In this document: positions 4,720 through 7,252 of the stretch, in pieces
Layout: each line of letters begins with the position of its first letter
Numbering within the stretch: position 1 is the first letter of the stretch
Origin: Planctomycetota bacterium
GTDB lineage: Bacteria > Planctomycetota > MHYJ01 > JACPRB01
Direction of reading: 5' to 3'
DNA: 7,252 nt
Assembly (NCBI GenBank): GCA_016200125.1
Contig: JACQFK010000233.1
Coordinates: forward strand, 1 to 7,252
Program-made: the position numbers and the translations under genes
Notes under the pieces: generated by a model
Seen by the model: only the letters and a program-made list of their open reading frames with translations
Databases searched by the model: none
Told to the model about the DNA's origin: nothing

Positions 4720-7252
4720 ATGGGCCGTTCCATCGTCTACTGCGACAAGTGCGGGCAGCTGCTCAAGGAGGAGGATTTCCGCCAGGGCAGGGCCTTCACC
4801 CAGGACAACCGGAGTTACTGCGCCGGCTGCCGTCCCGCCGGCTCGTCCCAGATTCCGGCCCCGCCGCCGAGCGCCAAGGCCTCCTCCGGCCGCATCCCCC
4901 TGCAGCCGGTCAAGGAGTCGATCAGCACCTCCCGCATCCCGAAGCAGCCCGCCAACGAATCGCGCCGCTTCATGGCCGCGGCTCCTCCGCCCTCCGCCCC
5001 GCCCGCCGAGGGCTCGTCGTCGCGCACCCTCTACATCGTCGGCGCGGTGGGCGCGGTCGCGGTCATCGCCCTCCTGGCCGTCGTCGCCGGCGGCGGATCG
5101 GAGAAGCCCCGGATCCAGGAGAACGACCCGCCGCCGGCGATCGTGACCGTGAAGCCCCCGCCGGTGGAAAACCTGAGCCCCGAGAACCGGCGCCGGGAGG
5201 AGGCCGCGCGCGACGCCTGCGTGAAGGCCTACGAGATCCAGACGACGCGCCCCAAGGACCTGCCCGGCCAGTGGCGCGCCTTCGAGGCGGCGCTGGCCGC
5301 GGCGCAGGGGACCTCCTACCAGCCCGACGCGGAGTCGCAGTTCGGCAAGCTCAAGCGCCGGCTCGAGGACGAGCGCGGGCTGCTCGAGACGAAGACCCAG
5401 GAGCTGCTGACGAAGGAGCACTTCAAGGAGGCGATGGAGGTCTGGGAGACGGGCGTCAGACAGTACGACCTTCCCGAGTGGACCCGGCCCGTGAACCAGC
5501 GGATCACGGATCTGAGGGGCGACTTCGAGCGCCGGATCGGCGTGATGCGCGAGACGGCGGCGGAGGCCAAACGGCGCGGCGACGACGCGGAGGTCAAGCG
5601 CATCCGGGCGCGCGTGACGGCCTGGGGCATCCCCGGCTTCCCCGAGCAGATCGACGCCGCGGTCGCCGACGTGATCGCAATCAAGAAGGATCCCGTCGCC
5701 GACACCAGCGGCACGGCCAAGGCCATCGACGCCTACCGCGACCGCTGGAAGGAGATCCTCGGGCCGGCGTCCGCCCGCGACTACGCCGAGGCGGTCAAGC
5801 TGATGGAGAAGCTGGCCGCGGAGACGAAGGACGAGGCGGCGAAGAAGGAGGCGGCCGAGGACCTGGAGAACCTGCGCCTGGCGGCCGGCCTGGTCCAGGA
5901 AGGGGCGCCGCTCGTGGCGAAGCTGCCGAAGGGCCAGAAGATCGCGCTGACCTACTGGGACGCCGGAGGCACGCCGGCGAAGCTCGAGGACGTCCTCCTC
6001 AAGATCGACGCCACCCGGATCGAGATCAAGTTCGGCGACGCCTCGATGGTGATCCCTCAGGGCGAAATCGCCGCGACCACGCTGGCGGACCTCTTCAAGG
6101 GGCGGGCCGCGAAGAAGGACAGCGACAACCGCGCGGCGGTCGTGGCCTGCCTGCTCGACGGCGACGCCGAGGGGGCCCAGCGCTTCCGGGGCGAGGGGAT
6201 CCCGTCGATCAACGAGAAGTACGCCGAGGCGGCGAAGGAGGCTCTGCGGCGGAGGAGCGCGGACGACCGCGAGAAGGCCGCCCGCAGGCTGTTCACCGAC
6301 GCGGAGGCGGAGTACTTCGACTACAACCAGATGTCCGGCGCGATCCTGAAGTACAAGGCGCTGCTCGCCGAGCAGGGGGCCACGGCCTTCGTCCGCCGCA
6401 ACCGCGCGGCGATCGCGGCCCGCGCGGAGGGCGGCCTCAAGGACTTCCTGTTCCAGCACGGGGACCTCAACGTTGCCGGCAGCTTCAAGCTGGGGAAGTA
6501 CGGCAGGATCGAGGGGGCCTGGGCGTCCCAGCAGGATCTCGAGGCCGTGAAGATGAAGGACAACTACGTCCAGTTCGACTTCTCCGCGTCCGTCGAGGCG
6601 GAGTACCGGGTCTGGATCCTCGCGGGCGGCTGCTGCCAGGAGGTCTTCACCTGCGCCTACCAGGGCACCGAACTGCAGGGGGCGGACGCCGCCAATCCCA
6701 AGGAGAAAGTGGCGATCGATCCCGGGAGCGCGGCCTGGTCGATGGTGAAGGGCGTCCCGTCGTCGCTGAAGAAGCTCCACAGCCAGCACAACGGGCCGAA
6801 GAACCCGGAGCGCTTCGAGTGGATCCAGGTCGGCGCCTTCAAGTTTCCGACCGCGGGCTCGAAGGTGATCCGCATCCTTACGAACCAGAAGGGCTTCGCC
6901 GTGGCGAGCGCGGCGGTCCTCAGTTCCCGGACGGGCGCGCCGCGCGACCTCGATTTCAAGGAGCTGGAGAAGTGGCGGGCGGAGACGCCGGGCGCGTCGC
7001 TCAAGCAGGGCGGCGTGGTCACGGGCTCGATCCTGCGCGAGGTATTCGCCGGCATCGGCGGAGCGAACCTGGGCGATCTGTACAACAACCCGGCCTTCAA
7101 GGAGGACCGGCCGACGGAGCGCGTGCTGATCAACGTCTTCGAGGGGCCGACGGACTGGGCCGACAACTACGGAACGCGGATCCGCGGCTATGTCCACCCG
7201 CCGGTCAGCGGTCCCTACACGTTCTGGCTTGCGACCGACGACCAGGGCGCAC
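4720..7252 (+). CDS. Membrane-anchored zinc-ribbon and PA14-domain protein, 3' end cut by window edge
   Basis: An uninterrupted 844-codon frame from ATG 4720 to the right edge. Residues 1-40 form a zinc ribbon with YCDKC and YCAGC (Cys8, Cys11, Cys34, Cys37). Residues 40-102 are a Pro/Ser/Ala-rich linker with the repeated SxRIP short motif. Residues 104-123 (LYIVGAVGAVAVIALLAVVA) are the only transmembrane helix, and no N-terminal signal peptide precedes it. The basic zinc-ribbon side is probably cytoplasmic and the rest extracytoplasmic. Residues 130-160 are Pro-rich, and 160-400 are charged and helical with possible coiled coils. Residues 408-450 look like a small beta barrel, and 590-743 are a beta-rich domain (EYRVWILAGG, then WIQVGAFKFP) that may be carbohydrate-binding. 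From about 771 a PA14 domain begins: FEGPTDWADNYGTRIRGYV, PPVSGPYTFWLATDDQGA. PA14 modules often bind glycans. The protein is probably a surface or structural protein; a catalytic domain could follow beyond the window. Confidence 0.88.
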   Translation, partial: MGRSIVYCDKCGQLLKEEDFRQGRAFTQDNRSYCAGCRPAGSSQIPAPPPSAKASSGRIPLQPVKESISTSRIPKQPANESRRFMAAAPPPSAPPAEGSSSRTLYIVGAVGAVAVIALLAVVAGGGSEKPRIQENDPPPAIVTVKPPPVENLSPENRRREEAARDACVKAYEIQTTRPKDLPGQWRAFEAALAAAQGTSYQPDAESQFGKLKRRLEDERGLLETKTQELLTKEHFKEAMEVWETGVRQYDLPEWTRPVNQRITDLRGDFERRIGVMRETAAEAKRRGDDAEVKRIRARVTAWGIPGFPEQIDAAVADVIAIKKDPVADTSGTAKAIDAYRDRWKEILGPASARDYAEAVKLMEKLAAETKDEAAKKEAAEDLENLRLAAGLVQEGAPLVAKLPKGQKIALTYWDAGGTPAKLEDVLLKIDATRIEIKFGDASMVIPQGEIAATTLADLFKGRAAKKDSDNRAAVVACLLDGDAEGAQRFRGEGIPSINEKYAEAAKEALRRRSADDREKAARRLFTDAEAEYFDYNQMSGAILKYKALLAEQGATAFVRRNRAAIAARAEGGLKDFLFQHGDLNVAGSFKLGKYGRIEGAWASQQDLEAVKMKDNYVQFDFSASVEAEYRVWILAGGCCQEVFTCAYQGTELQGADAANPKEKVAIDPGSAAWSMVKGVPSSLKKLHSQHNGPKNPERFEWIQVGAFKFPTAGSKVIRILTNQKGFAVASAAVLSSRTGAPRDLDFKELEKWRAETPGASLKQGGVVTGSILREVFAGIGGANLGDLYNNPAFKEDRPTERVLINVFEGPTDWADNYGTRIRGYVHPPVSGPYTFWLATDDQGA

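Noticed and set aside
4594..7197. Very long minus-strand reading frame continuing upstream from the kinase, which would give a 1181-residue fusion protein.
   Set aside because: It runs codon-for-codon antisense to the plus-strand zinc-ribbon/PA14 gene. In that register only sense TTA, CTA or TCA codons create antisense stops, and these are rare in GC-rich genes. The predicted residues are Arg/Leu/Gly/Asp-rich without domains, while the plus strand has clear motifs.
1..7252. tRNA, rRNA, CRISPR arrays, insertion sequences, integrase or attachment sites.
   Set aside because: I looked for cloverleaf-like segments, regularly spaced repeats, terminal inverted repeats and transposase motifs and saw none.

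Overview
The window is GC-rich bacterial DNA with few TTA, CTA or TCA codons. As a result, long antisense reading frames stay open, and much of the apparent coding on the opposite strands is shadow. The best guess for the source is a Planctomycetota-like or other PVC-group bacterium, probably an environmental genome. This rests on recall of similar proteins, not on a search: a zinc-ribbon / single-membrane-helix / PA14 surface protein, a PfkB kinase of the type often seen in that group, a DUF4432 mutarotase-like protein and a Gfo/Idh/MocA oxidoreductase.

Layout. Positions 1-461 (minus strand) hold a type II toxin-antitoxin pair: an AbrB/MazE-fold antitoxin followed by a Doc (Fic-fold) toxin that runs off the left edge at its catalytic motif. 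A promoter-like sequence and an imperfect palindrome lie just upstream at 483-519. Positions 526-4593 (minus strand) hold a compact four-gene operon, transcribed in the order PfkB sugar kinase, DUF4432 aldose-epimerase-like protein, DhnA-type class I aldolase, Gfo/Idh/MocA oxidoreductase. The first two junctions are 2 nt and 1 nt. The last is a 60-nt A/T-rich spacer with a short direct repeat and an inverted repeat. Positions 4594-4719 form a divergent promoter region. From 4720 to the right edge (plus strand) is one large open gene of at least 844 codons with no stop in the window. It encodes a membrane-anchored protein with an N-terminal CxxC-22-CxxC zinc ribbon, one transmembrane helix, a long charged helical region, a beta-rich domain and the beginning of a PA14 domain.

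How the genes fit together. Mutarotase, dehydrogenase, kinase and aldolase is the toolkit for breaking down a sugar or polyol: anomer conversion, oxidation, phosphorylation, then retro-aldol cleavage into triose-sized pieces. It resembles inositol breakdown (IolG/IolC/aldolase) and sulfoglycolysis (mutarotase/PfkB kinase/class I aldolase) without matching either. The substrate is not known. There is no transporter, regulator or isomerase in the window. The divergent PA14 protein could be a carbohydrate-contacting surface protein, but a functional link to the operon is only a guess. The toxin-antitoxin module looks unrelated to it.
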